From Nitrospira sp. (GTDB lineage: Bacteria > Nitrospirota > Nitrospiria > Nitrospirales > Nitrospiraceae), in NCBI GenBank assembly GCA_030692565.1, contig JAUYAO010000058.1, positions 186,001 to 250,000 of the forward strand: 64,000 bases of DNA, given 5' to 3'. Shown here in pieces: positions 49,289-57,677 of this stretch. Position 1 is the first letter of the stretch, and each line of letters begins with the position of its first letter. The notes below the pieces were generated by a model. The model searched no databases. It was not told the origin of the DNA and worked only from the letters and a program-made list of their open reading frames with translations. The position numbers and the translations under genes are program-made.

Positions 49289-50575
49289 CTACGCTGTGGT
49301 TCCGGTTAGTGCGTCTTTGCGTGTCGAAACATCAAGGGATGAATAGGGATAATTTCGATTGAGATTCTCGAGTTCTATCCTACACCTCTCGAATATTTCC
49401 CAGAGTCCCTTTGCCGCCTGTTCTCCAATTTGATGCTCTCCGCCGAGATGTTCGTTTATCAAATCCTTGACGCCTATTGTCTTTCTCCCCAGCAAGTCCC
49501 TCAGGTCAAAGTAGCCAATCCACCATGGGGATTTTCGAAGTCTCAGGTCATCTTTCTCTGAAAGCATTCGAAAAACCTCCTTGTCCGGCTCGGCCAGCTT
49601 ATCCTCCTGGATCTGAACGCCACGGTAAATACCAATAATTACTTCGTTCCAGCTGGAATCCTGAGTCTCGCATAACACAGCGAATTGCAACGAATTCTCT
49701 CTTCGGCCTCTCCATAGGATGCCAACTTTTGCGTACTTCCCAATATGAGTCGCGTCTAACACATCCCAATTGTCGCCCAGGTTGCTTTGATGCAGTCTGT
49801 TCTTGAGGTCTTTTTGAACCCGAACCAAGAACTGCCACTTCGCCTGATTTTTAATCTCTTCGACCGCCATTGAGATACGCTCGGAGGTCTCGAAGTTTCT
49901 AGGGTCTCGCAGCAACGCAATTATTTCCTGATTCATTGGCATATCTCTCCAAAGATTTACATACTGGCTCAGGACCACTTCCAAGCGAGGAGGAACCTTG
50001 TCTTTCAGCCTATCGAGCCAAGCTGCAATGTCCCCATAGGACACAAGTTTCACTTTTTTCACTTCAGCCGGGCTGCATGAAGATGGACGCCTTCCATTTG
50101 GTGTTAAGAAGACAAGATGGTGGGGTCTCCCTGATTTTGCATGAGGTTGGATCTGCAACCAACTTCGGTAGCGCTCAAGTTGCTCTTCTCCCTCAACAGC
50201 GTCTACTTTATTTTCGATAATGATTATCTGCTTGTCAGGCAAGGTCACCAGAATGTCCAACCGACCTTTCTCGATAGGAACTTCTGTTCTGACTTCTGAA
50301 CTCTCTAAATCGAGTCCTTCGGTCTCTTCCTGAATGACAACTCGGAGAAATGCCCGCAGAAAAAGATCCTCTTGGGCATGGATACCTTTGGGGTCAAGCA
50401 AGCACGCGAGAAACCGGGAATGTGCCAGCTCTGCACGTTCGACCCCGAGCGCGTTAAAGACATTGAACCGGCACGCAGTAATCTTGTCTCTTTCCTGTTC
50501 CTCGCGAAGTATCTCCCCCGCCTTTTCAAGTAGCTCCTGGGCCGCCTTGACTTGATCGTTCGAAGCCAGATCCAT
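49289..50575 (-). CDS. PD-(D/E)XK nuclease superfamily protein (PDDEXK_4-like)
   Basis: The protein has 428 residues from the ATG at 50575, preceded by AGAGGA. The N-terminal block FNVFNALGVERAELAHSRFLACLLDPKG and the nuclease core GRLDILVTLPDKQIIIIENKVDAVEGEEQLERYRSWL (about 105-145) contain Asp and E-x-K of the active site. The remainder is helical with a beta-rich end (GIYRGVQIQEDKLAEPD). Such proteins occur widely in defence islands, though activity is rarely tested. It is the last gene of a minus-strand row with an AAA+ ATPase and WYL regulator. GC content is lower than in the flanking core genes. Confidence 0.82.
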   Translation of the reverse strand: MDLASNDQVKAAQELLEKAGEILREEQERDKITACRFNVFNALGVERAELAHSRFLACLLDPKGIHAQEDLFLRAFLRVVIQEETEGLDLESSEVRTEVPIEKGRLDILVTLPDKQIIIIENKVDAVEGEEQLERYRSWLQIQPHAKSGRPHHLVFLTPNGRRPSSCSPAEVKKVKLVSYGDIAAWLDRLKDKVPPRLEVVLSQYVNLWRDMPMNQEIIALLRDPRNFETSERISMAVEEIKNQAKWQFLVRVQKDLKNRLHQSNLGDNWDVLDATHIGKYAKVGILWRGRRENSLQFAVLCETQDSSWNEVIIGIYRGVQIQEDKLAEPDKEVFRMLSEKDDLRLRKSPWWIGYFDLRDLLGRKTIGVKDLINEHLGGEHQIGEQAAKGLWEIFERCRIELENLNRNYPYSSLDVSTRKDALTGTTA

Positions 50576-50673
50576 TGTCAATCCTCTAGGTCAAAGCCTC
50601 CGCCACTGGTCCGTAATCTTGCGCCGCCTCAAAGCCGAATGTCCAGACAGCGCGCTCATGGTTACTGAAAATT

Positions 50674-51003
50674 CTAGCAAGGACTATCTTCCATAGTCCC
50701 AGACCGCACATCGAGTCCCAAAGCGGCACAGCCGTTCCTGAGATTCTTAAGTTGCTTGTGCATCTTTGCAAGAACCTGCCGGTCAGCGACTTCAACCCCG
50801 CACAGGACCCCGCAGAGGCAGTCGATGCGATAGATGTCAGCCCCGACGTGAGCGGTCCCGACGACGATTACCAGCAGGACGGGGCTCATCGCACTCGCCC
50901 GTCGGCGCTCTGCGACTCGGACAATGCCCCTGTCCACCTGCCGGCTGTCTTTCCGCAGCTCGGCGAGAAACTTGCTGGAATTTGCAAATTTGACTGTGGT
51001 CAT
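50674..51003 (-). CDS. Small protein linked to the AAA+ ATPase, possibly frameshifted
   Basis: The protein has 109 residues from the ATG at 51003, 38 nt after the ATPase stop. It begins VKFANSSKFLAELRKDSRQVDRGIVRVAERR, then PVLLVIVVGTAHVGADIYRIDCLCG and ALGLDVRSG before ending SPC. No family is known to me. A second frame beginning near the end (50586-50795) reads LARIFSNHERAVWTFGFE and DYGPVAEALT and stops 10 nt before the next gene, so the real C-terminus may be longer and separated by a frameshift. Confidence 0.55.
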   Translation of the reverse strand: MTTVKFANSSKFLAELRKDSRQVDRGIVRVAERRRASAMSPVLLVIVVGTAHVGADIYRIDCLCGVLCGVEVADRQVLAKMHKQLKNLRNGCAALGLDVRSGTMEDSPC

Positions 51004-51041
51004 CAAAGCGGCAGTTCCACCTCCAGTTCTGGTCTTCGCGG

Positions 51042-52319
51042 TTATCGGTCTCCATTGTTCGACTGGCAAAATCCGACGCTCTCTCGTTCATCCATTGATT
51101 CCCCTGGCTTCGAGGCCGATTTTCGCTGGATGCAAAGCGTTTCGACGCTTTTCAGAAGGGCCTCGTCTCCAGGCGTGTCGCCATTGTGCGCACTGGAGAG
51201 GAGCGCATTCACAACGATTTCCTGAACGTAGGCCATTGAGAAGTGCTCCGACTTGCGCGCCGCTTCTTCCATGGCCCCTTCGGAGAAAAACGTCCCGCCA
51301 CACTTCCGCAGGAGTGCAAGACGCTGCTCATAGCGAGGCAGGGGAAACTTCCAAATCCGGTCGAACCGGCTGGGCCGATGGAGCAAGGCCTGGTCCAACT
51401 TCTCAGGCGCATTTGAGGTCGCGATAATCAAGATGCCGGATGCCGGCTTCAGGACATCCACCGTTCGGAGGAAATGTGCCAGGGAACATTCGCGACTCTC
51501 AAGCAGCTTGTCCAAATCCTCGATGACGACCACCGCCGGTGCATGCATGACCGCCCAATCGAATGCCCGCTCCACGCACTGATCATCCACATCGGAACGT
51601 TGTATAACCGTGATGAACGTTGCTTTCACGTTGTTGGCCAGTGCGCTAATCGTCAGCGTTTTGCCGCATCCCGGAGGACCGACGAACAATAGCCCCCTCC
51701 TGAACGGCAGACCGAGCCTTCGATAGTTGTCCACTCCCGCGAAAAATCCCTCGACGTTGCCCCGGATCTCTTCCGCGAGTCCGCTCGGCAAGACCACCTC
51801 ATCCCACGAGACGGGCGGTTTGGGCAGATTCGGCCCGTTGACGACCAGAACCTCACGGTTGTCGTGTCGCTCTCGCATCAGCCCATACTCCTTCAGTCCG
51901 TGGAGGAGGTGTCGGAGTGCGGCGTTCGACCTTGTGGCGATAAGAGTGAGCGGTTCATGGGCTAGACACTGCTCCATAAATGGCGAGCAGAAATGGATTG
52001 CCGAGCCCTTCCATTCGATTTCAACGGACCCGATCCAGCCTTCGCTCTCAAGGTCTTTTTGAGTGTCCGATTTGGTGTCGAGTTCAATCGCTTGAGAGTT
52101 TCCTTCTACACCACGCAACTCCTGGACGGTTGGCTCTTTTCCAACGGCCGATGCTTTCAATGACTCAGGATGTTTGTCCTGCAGCCAATCCAAGAGATAG
52201 CGCAGAAAGAAACTGCGCACTAACGGCGTGCAACAGTGATAAATTTTCCAGCCGTCTTCGCGCGGATGAGAATTCATGAACGACTGAATTTGTTGGTTGA
52301 CGGATAAGAAACTCTGCAT
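51042..52319 (-). CDS. AAA+ ATPase (SpoVK-like) with an unknown N-terminal domain
   Basis: The protein has 425 residues from the ATG at 52319, behind GAGGAGG. Residues 1-190 are an N-terminal region of no recognised family. The AAA+ module (about 195-375) has Walker A VGPPGCGKTLTI, Walker B VVVIEDLDKLL, sensor 1 IIATSNAPEKL, and an arginine finger in RPSRFDRIW, followed by a C-terminal lid. It should form a hexameric remodelling ATPase. It lies between the WYL regulator and the small protein plus PD-(D/E)XK gene on the same strand, the pattern of a multi-gene defence operon; no function is demonstrated. Confidence 0.85.
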   Translation of the reverse strand: MQSFLSVNQQIQSFMNSHPREDGWKIYHCCTPLVRSFFLRYLLDWLQDKHPESLKASAVGKEPTVQELRGVEGNSQAIELDTKSDTQKDLESEGWIGSVEIEWKGSAIHFCSPFMEQCLAHEPLTLIATRSNAALRHLLHGLKEYGLMRERHDNREVLVVNGPNLPKPPVSWDEVVLPSGLAEEIRGNVEGFFAGVDNYRRLGLPFRRGLLFVGPPGCGKTLTISALANNVKATFITVIQRSDVDDQCVERAFDWAVMHAPAVVVIEDLDKLLESRECSLAHFLRTVDVLKPASGILIIATSNAPEKLDQALLHRPSRFDRIWKFPLPRYEQRLALLRKCGGTFFSEGAMEEAARKSEHFSMAYVQEIVVNALLSSAHNGDTPGDEALLKSVETLCIQRKSASKPGESMDERESVGFCQSNNGDR

Positions 52320-52396
52320 GGCTGTGCCTCCTCTATTCGTTGAGCGCAGCCTAGCATGGGGGTGCGACAGAATAAGTCGCTGGTCGCAGGAAAGCG

Positions 52397-53386
52397 CTAA
52401 CGGGAGGATTGATACGGCCTGGCGGCCAACGTCAGTTGGCTGGACACGTTGTCTATCAACGCTTGCGGACCGAGCACCCGAGCCCCTGGTCCGAAAGAAA
52501 GTACCCAGGCGGTCAGTTCGTCTATACCGCCGCACCGCATGGTCAGAATCACGGAGCCATCCTTCCGAGTCTGGAGGGTCTGAGTCGGATGCCAGCGTCG
52601 TTCTTTGACGAAATATGCCCAATCGGATGAGATCCAGATCTTCACTTCCTGCAGAGGGTCATCAATCAGGCCGAAACCGTGTTCAAATCGCTCCGCAAGA
52701 GAAAATGAGCCTGGAATTTCGAACATATCCTCCGCAAGTTCGACCCCTTTGACCCTCTCCACCGCGAAAGTCCTAATATCTTTTGCCTTATGCGAATAGC
52801 CGACCAGATACAGACCATACTGGTACAGAACCAGCCCGTAGGGATCAACTCGATAGTCGTTCGGATGCCCGGCGCCCGGTTTCTGATAGCCCCGCAGCAC
52901 CACTGTGTGCTGGCGGAGCAACGCTTTACGCAAGGGATCGAGAATGCTTTTTTTCTCGGCATAGGCACGGGCTGGCCGTTGAAGTGGAGCAAAGGAGGTG
53001 ACAATCCGCTCGATATGGTTTTTTACCCTGTCGGGAAGTCCCGCTTCCACTTTGTGAAGGACGGTTTCCAAATCGTCGAGCAATGGTGTGCCCTTCAAAT
53101 AATCCAAATGGCTCTTGGCAAGGTAGAGCGACATCAACTCGTAAGGGGACACCACGATCTCCGTCCCCTTGAAGCCATGCGGCAGCTTATATATGCCGTC
53201 TTCCTGGACAAGGGGATATCCCGATTCTTCGAGATGTTGAAGATCCCGGTGCACCTGCCGCTTGGTGATTTGAAACTCCTCAGCCAACTCCACAACCGTT
53301 GCTCCCCTCGTGAGCCGCCTCGCCATGAGGCTGACACGTGCGGCTTGGCTGTAGGGTTTGGGCTTGCGCCCTTTACGGCTGGGCAT
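52397..53386 (-). CDS. HTH-WYL transcriptional regulator
   Basis: The protein has 329 residues from the ATG at 53386 (a TTG at 53407 is possible). The N-terminus is basic (PSRKGRKPKPYS). The winged HTH follows (ATVVELAEEFQITKRQVHRDLQHLEESGYPL), then the WYL domain (about 150-235; HTVVLRGYQKPG, DYRVDPYGLVLYQYGLYLVGYS) and a C-terminal WCX-like segment (DWAYFVKERRWHPTQTLQ). WYL proteins sense nucleotide-type ligands and frequently repress defence operons (BrxR, CapW). It is upstream of the AAA+ gene by 77 nt, so control of that cassette is likely. Confidence 0.85.
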   Translation of the reverse strand: MPSRKGRKPKPYSQAARVSLMARRLTRGATVVELAEEFQITKRQVHRDLQHLEESGYPLVQEDGIYKLPHGFKGTEIVVSPYELMSLYLAKSHLDYLKGTPLLDDLETVLHKVEAGLPDRVKNHIERIVTSFAPLQRPARAYAEKKSILDPLRKALLRQHTVVLRGYQKPGAGHPNDYRVDPYGLVLYQYGLYLVGYSHKAKDIRTFAVERVKGVELAEDMFEIPGSFSLAERFEHGFGLIDDPLQEVKIWISSDWAYFVKERRWHPTQTLQTRKDGSVILTMRCGGIDELTAWVLSFGPGARVLGPQALIDNVSSQLTLAARPYQSSR

Positions 53387-53403
53387 AATGCAGTGTGACT
53401 CGT

Positions 53404-54342
53404 TCAACGTTCAAACTTGTCCTTGACGACCGGTTCGCCCTTCCCATCCCACCAACCGGCAGCCATGCGCGGGGTGACATGGGTGATGGCGAATCGCCCG
53501 TTTGGAGCCAGTACGAGGGAGCCGGCGGCACCGTTGATCCGTCGAACCAGTTTCTGCAAGACATGCGTCGCCGCCGAGGCCGGGCGCTCGCCCCGCTCCA
53601 GGCGGTCACAGATTTCTTTCGCCACGGCGATGCGGATAATCCCCTCGCCCAACCCGGTCATGGATACGGCGCCGCTCTCGTTGTCGGCATAGACCCCGCA
53701 GCCGATGATCGGCGTGTCGCCGACACGGCCCGGCAACATCAGGTCGATTCCGCCGGTCGAGGCCCCGGCCGCGACCGTCCCGGTGTGATCGAGCGCCGCC
53801 GCACCGACGGTTTCCTTCCCGGCTCGCTTCCGCAATGCCGGCCCGCTCGACATCATCGCCCGATAGAGTTCCAACGTTTTTGGAGACCACGCCCGCGTCA
53901 TCGTCGCTTTGCGAACGGCATGACCCGAAGGCCGAATCGGCTGCCGCTCCAACTTGCAATGCCGGGCAAAGGCCGACGCCGGCTTCCCGACCAGCAAGAC
54001 GTGCGTCGTCTGCTCCATCACCAACCGCGCCGCTGAAATGGGATGGACGATGCCTTCGACCGATGCGACGGCTCCGGCCTGCAAATCCTGCCCTTCCATG
54101 ATCGACGCATCCATACGGCGCACCCCGTCCAGTTGCACATGCGCGCCGCGGCCCGCATTGAACAATCCGCTCTGCTCCAACACACAAATGACCTGCTCGA
54201 CAGCGGTCAGTGCCGGGGCGCCGCGATCCAGAAGATGATAGCCGATTTCCAATGCCGCCTTGAGACAACCAGCCTGAGCTGACGTCATGCGACGAAGACC
54301 GGCACCGCCATGGACGAGGAGAACGGGATGGACAGATTTCAA
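53404..54342 (-). CDS. Isoaspartyl peptidase / L-asparaginase (Ntn hydrolase)
   Basis: The protein has 312 residues if it begins at the TTG at 54342, which overlaps the upstream stop (TTGA). The N-terminus VHPVLLVHGGAG is that of the family. NAGRGAHVQLDG and MEGQDLQAGAVASV follow, and the autocatalytic Thr is in KETVGAAALD, with AAGASTGG completing the pocket. It is made as a precursor that cleaves itself before that Thr and removes isoaspartyl residues or hydrolyses asparagine. It is coupled to the upstream hypothetical gene. Confidence 0.88.
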   Translation of the reverse strand: MKSVHPVLLVHGGAGLRRMTSAQAGCLKAALEIGYHLLDRGAPALTAVEQVICVLEQSGLFNAGRGAHVQLDGVRRMDASIMEGQDLQAGAVASVEGIVHPISAARLVMEQTTHVLLVGKPASAFARHCKLERQPIRPSGHAVRKATMTRAWSPKTLELYRAMMSSGPALRKRAGKETVGAAALDHTGTVAAGASTGGIDLMLPGRVGDTPIIGCGVYADNESGAVSMTGLGEGIIRIAVAKEICDRLERGERPASAATHVLQKLVRRINGAAGSLVLAPNGRFAITHVTPRMAAGWWDGKGEPVVKDKFER

Positions 54343-54998
54343 TTGAGCAACAGGCCCTTCACACGCTGGTAGGCAGGATCGCTCATGCGATCGAGATCGG
54401 AGCGGACAAATCCCAGCCCGGTGACACAAAGCTCGAAGTTATCGGAGAGCTTCCGGAACAGCGGAGGATCGGCCTCGGCGCCATGCTCGCCGAATTCGGC
54501 CACGATGCCGTACGAGCGCTTGCCGGTTTTCATGTACTCCACGAGAAAATCCTTATGATAGATCAATCCGGCTGTTTTCAATCGCCGCAAGTATTCCGGA
54601 AAGAGCCCGGCCATAAACAACGTGAAGTCCCCGATATGCCGGTGCACGTCCCGCTGACGTTCGAAGGATTGCGCATCCAGCATCACCTCGGACTCGAACA
54701 ACAAATCCACCACCGTGTCGACGGGCTGATCCTGTCTGGTGCGAATCTTATACAACTGGTCGGTGTGGGTAAAGTCGACGAGAAGATTGGACACATAACC
54801 CGCCACATTGAGATCGGGCCACCCGAGATGCTCGGTGAAACTCCGTTCGGTCAGAGCGCCGAACAGCTGCCGGAGGGGATGTTGTGGAGGAACTGCCGTC
54901 CCCATCTCCACCTCATCGAGTAAACGACATACGTCTATGCTGAGTATAGCAGACTCGCCGTGACCCGGATCGCCAGACGTCTCTTCTATCGGTTCCAC
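54339..54998 (-). CDS. Conserved hypothetical protein, unknown function
   Basis: The protein has 219 residues; the first 20-30 may be untranslated, and MGTAVPP at 54905 is an alternative start. The sequence is helical and charged (HPLRQLFGALTERSFTEHLGWPD, FERQRDVHRHIGDFTLFMAGLFPEYLRRLK, RSYGIVAEFGEHG, FELCVTGLGFVRSDLDRM). I recognise no catalytic motif. It overlaps the isoaspartyl peptidase start by 4 nt, which indicates cotranslation. Confidence 0.65.
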   Translation of the reverse strand: MEPIEETSGDPGHGESAILSIDVCRLLDEVEMGTAVPPQHPLRQLFGALTERSFTEHLGWPDLNVAGYVSNLLVDFTHTDQLYKIRTRQDQPVDTVVDLLFESEVMLDAQSFERQRDVHRHIGDFTLFMAGLFPEYLRRLKTAGLIYHKDFLVEYMKTGKRSYGIVAEFGEHGAEADPPLFRKLSDNFELCVTGLGFVRSDLDRMSDPAYQRVKGLLLN

Positions 54999-55022
54999 GA
55001 TTCCGGACTTGAGCGTTCGTCG

Positions 55023-55475
55023 TCAAGAAGGCCTGTCACGGCTATCCAATGCGAAGGTCACCGGCCCATCATTCACCAAGGCCACCCGCATGTGTGCGGC
55101 GAAAATCCCGGTTTGAACCGAAGTCCCCGCCGTCCGCAGATCCTCAGCAACCTGCTCATACAACCGCTTTGCCTCCTCCGGAGGCGCCGCATCGTCAAAA
55201 CTGGGACGGCGGCCGTTCGTCGTGCAGCCCAGCAAGGTAAATTGGGAGACGAGTAGGACCGACCCCCCGATGTCTACCAACGACCGGTTCATCTTTCCCT
55301 GTTCATCAGAAAAGATCCGGAAGGTACGGAGCTTCTCAACGAGATAGCGGCAATCCAGTTCCCCATCGCCTTTGGCCACTCCCACGAACACCAGCAATCC
55401 CGCTCCGATCCGCCCGACAACGGTCCCAGCCACCTCCACCGACGCACTGGTCACCCGCTGCAGAATCGCCTTCAT
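55023..55475 (-). CDS. dtd: D-aminoacyl-tRNA deacylase
   Basis: The protein has 150 residues, the standard length. [15 protein letters not shown] opens it; the active-site SQFTL motif is in [13 protein letters not shown], and the Gly-cisPro motif lies in LVNDGPVTF. Dtd hydrolyses D-amino acids (and misloaded glycine) from tRNA, protecting translation. It ends 24 nt upstream of the next minus-strand frame and follows ogt by 3 nt, so it is cotranscribed with murJ and ogt. Confidence 0.95.
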   Translation of the reverse strand: MKAILQRVTSASVEVAGTVVGRIGAGLLVFVGVAKGDGELDCRYLVEKLRTFRIFSDEQGKMNRSLVDIGGSVLLVSQFTLLGCTTNGRRPSFDDAAPPEEAKRLYEQVAEDLRTAGTSVQTGIFAAHMRVALVNDGPVTFALDSRDRPS

Positions 55476-55478
55476 CGA

Positions 55479-56003
55479 TCACGTCCGCCCGCGCTGCAGC
55501 TGGACCAGCGTGCCTTCAAGGGTCAGAAGCTTGCGCTTGGTCGGCAGCCCACCGGAGAACCCGCCCAGCGACGCGTCGTGGGCCACAATGCGATGGCACG
55601 GAACGATTATAGGCAACGGGTTGGCTCCCACCGCGTTGCCGACCGCACGGGCATACTGCCGGCCTCCGACGCGCGCGGCGACCCATTGGTACGACCGAAG
55701 TTTGCCATACGGCACTTTCAACAATGTTCGCCACACCTGCCGCTGAAACGCGGTGCCCCGCGAAAGATCCAATGGCACATCAAAGGTCATCCGCTTGCCC
55801 CCAAGGTAATCGAGCAGCTGTCCCTGCGCCAGCTCCAGCTGTGGAGACGGTTCCATGACGAGAGGGGCGGGTGCCTGCTCGCGGAGAACGGCGATCGCCC
55901 GCTGCTTCGATGGCTGGGGCAACGCGACGCCGTCGACGCCTTTGCCGGCTTCGGCAATCCCCATCCAACCCCAGGATGACTTGAACAAGACGGCTCGTCG
56001 CAT
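55479..56003 (-). CDS. ogt: Methylated-DNA--protein-cysteine methyltransferase
   Basis: The protein has 174 residues from the ATG at 56003, 8 nt after the murJ stop; a longer frame to 56159 overlaps murJ and is rejected. The Ada/Ogt domain has GTAFQRQVWRTLLKVPYGKLRSYQWVA (helix-turn-helix wing) and the acceptor-Cys motif IIVPCHRIVA. The enzyme takes O6-alkyl groups from guanine onto that Cys, in a suicide reaction. The N-terminal half is short and divergent, as usual. Confidence 0.92.
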   Translation of the reverse strand: MRRAVLFKSSWGWMGIAEAGKGVDGVALPQPSKQRAIAVLREQAPAPLVMEPSPQLELAQGQLLDYLGGKRMTFDVPLDLSRGTAFQRQVWRTLLKVPYGKLRSYQWVAARVGGRQYARAVGNAVGANPLPIIVPCHRIVAHDASLGGFSGGLPTKRKLLTLEGTLVQLQRGRT

Positions 56004-56011
56004 ACGCGTCC

Positions 56012-57628
56012 TTACCGGCCGGCTACTCGACCGAGTTTTCTTCGGACCATGCCCCACACCACATCCAATTCGTCGGATTTCAACAGGACGTGAACTCCCA
56101 GATAGCCGGCCACACTGAACCCGATCGCGACGGCCAGTAACACCGCTTTCTCGATCCACTCACCGGGATGGGTCCAGAGCGAGGCGCTTGCGGCCCAGAA
56201 ACACGTCACGATCAACGGGAGGCAGGCGAGCACAACCCTGAGGAACGACCGTCCGACCGATCCCCACTCCACGCCGCCCAGCCGGCGATTCAAGACGATG
56301 ATGAGAAGGCTCCCGTTTATCATGGCCGCGAGTGCCGTCGCCAGAGCCAAGCCTGCGGCGCCAAGCATCGGCATCAGCGCCAGGGAGAGCAGGATGTTCG
56401 CCGCCACGGCGACCGCAGCGGAAATCGCCGGAAGCTTGGTATCCTGCATGGAGTAAAATGCCGCCACAATGATTCGCACGCCGCCGAATGCCCAGAGGCC
56501 GACGGCATAACACAACACTGCCAGCGCCGTCTCCGCCGTGTCATGCGCCGTGAAGGTCCCATGCTCGAAAAACAATTGCACAATCGGCGTGCGTAAAAGA
56601 ATCAGGCCGGCCATCGCCGGCAGGATGATGAAGAGAATCATCCGGAGCCCAAATCCGAACGTCGTCCGTAATTCGTTCATCGCACCCCGCGCGGCCTGGG
56701 CAGAGAGGGTCGGAAGAATCGCCGTCGCCAGCGCCACGCCGAAGATACCCAGTGGAAACTGAATCAGCCGCATCCCATAAAACAGATAGGTGGGCCCTCC
56801 CACAAAGAACGAAGCGAGAATCGTGCTCACGGTCAGATTGATCTGCGTCACTGACAGGCCCAGCAACGAGGGCACCATCAGGCGGCCGATCCGTTTGACC
56901 CCTGGATGGCCCGGTTCGAAGCGCCAGCCGAACAGAAATCCCCGGCGAGCCAATCCCGGCAGCTGCATCGCAAACTGCGCCGCGCCCCCGGCGACGACGC
57001 CGACGGCGACGCCGACAATCGGCTCCGGCAGCTGCGGCGACAGGAACAGCGCACATCCGATCATAAACACATTCAGAAACAGCGGCGAGAAGGCGGGAGC
57101 CGCAAAGGCCCGCAGCGAATTCAGGATCCCCATGGCCAGCGCGGCAAGGCTGATGAACAGGAGATAGGGAAACATCACGCGTGAGAGGACAACGGCCAAG
57201 GTGAGCTTGGCTGGATCGTCATGAAAGCCCGGCGCGAGATACCAGACAATGACGGGAGTCACGGCAATGCCGAGAAGCACCGTCCCCGTCACGATTGTCA
57301 GAAGCGTCGTGAAGACGGCACTGGCCAGTTCCCACGCCTCACGCTTGGTCTTCTGCTGATGATATTCGGTGAAAACAGGAATGAAGGCCGCCGACATGGA
57401 GCCTTCGGCGAAGAGCTCGCGCAGCAGACTGGGAACCCGGAACGCGACGTAAAAGGCATCGGCCGCTGCCGTCGCACCGAAGAGACTGGCCATGACCATG
57501 TCACGGATAAATCCGAGAATCCGGCTGGCGAAAGTACCGATGCCGATGATGCCGGCGGCTTTCACCACCGAACGTTGATCGCTTGAAGCTGATTGTGCGG
57601 AAGTCGCAGGTGTGCTCGATTCGGACAT
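56012..57628 (-). CDS. murJ: Lipid II flippase MurJ (MviN)
   Basis: The protein has 538 residues from the ATG at 57628. The N-terminal SVVKAAGIIGIGTFASRILGFIRDMVMASLFG and FRVPSLLRELFAEGSMSAAFIPVF are diagnostic of MurJ, which turns lipid II across the inner membrane; about 14 membrane helices follow. The N-terminal 18 residues are Ser/Thr-rich. A promoter with -10 TAGAAT ends 8 nt before the ATG. It heads an operon with ogt and dtd. Confidence 0.93.
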   Translation of the reverse strand: MSESSTPATSAQSASSDQRSVVKAAGIIGIGTFASRILGFIRDMVMASLFGATAAADAFYVAFRVPSLLRELFAEGSMSAAFIPVFTEYHQQKTKREAWELASAVFTTLLTIVTGTVLLGIAVTPVIVWYLAPGFHDDPAKLTLAVVLSRVMFPYLLFISLAALAMGILNSLRAFAAPAFSPLFLNVFMIGCALFLSPQLPEPIVGVAVGVVAGGAAQFAMQLPGLARRGFLFGWRFEPGHPGVKRIGRLMVPSLLGLSVTQINLTVSTILASFFVGGPTYLFYGMRLIQFPLGIFGVALATAILPTLSAQAARGAMNELRTTFGFGLRMILFIILPAMAGLILLRTPIVQLFFEHGTFTAHDTAETALAVLCYAVGLWAFGGVRIIVAAFYSMQDTKLPAISAAVAVAANILLSLALMPMLGAAGLALATALAAMINGSLLIIVLNRRLGGVEWGSVGRSFLRVVLACLPLIVTCFWAASASLWTHPGEWIEKAVLLAVAIGFSVAGYLGVHVLLKSDELDVVWGMVRRKLGRVAGR

Positions 57629-57636
57629 GGATGCGG

Positions 57637-57665
57637 ATTCTAGCGGAACAACGGCGAGGCGTCTA
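57637..57665 (-). promoter_or_regulatory. Promoter of murJ, near-leaderless
   Basis: Minus-strand -35 TAGACG (57660-57665), a 17-nt spacer and -10 TAGAAT (57637-57642), ending 8 nt before the ATG. Confidence 0.4.
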
Positions 57666-57677
57666 TCACCGGAACAA

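Noticed and set aside
49103-49309. 68-residue plus-strand frame
   Set aside because: Its first part is antisense to the VOC fragment, and it has no ribosome site.
56004-56159. N-terminal extension of ogt
   Set aside because: It would overlap the end of murJ by about 150 nt and adds Arg-rich sequence unlike the family.
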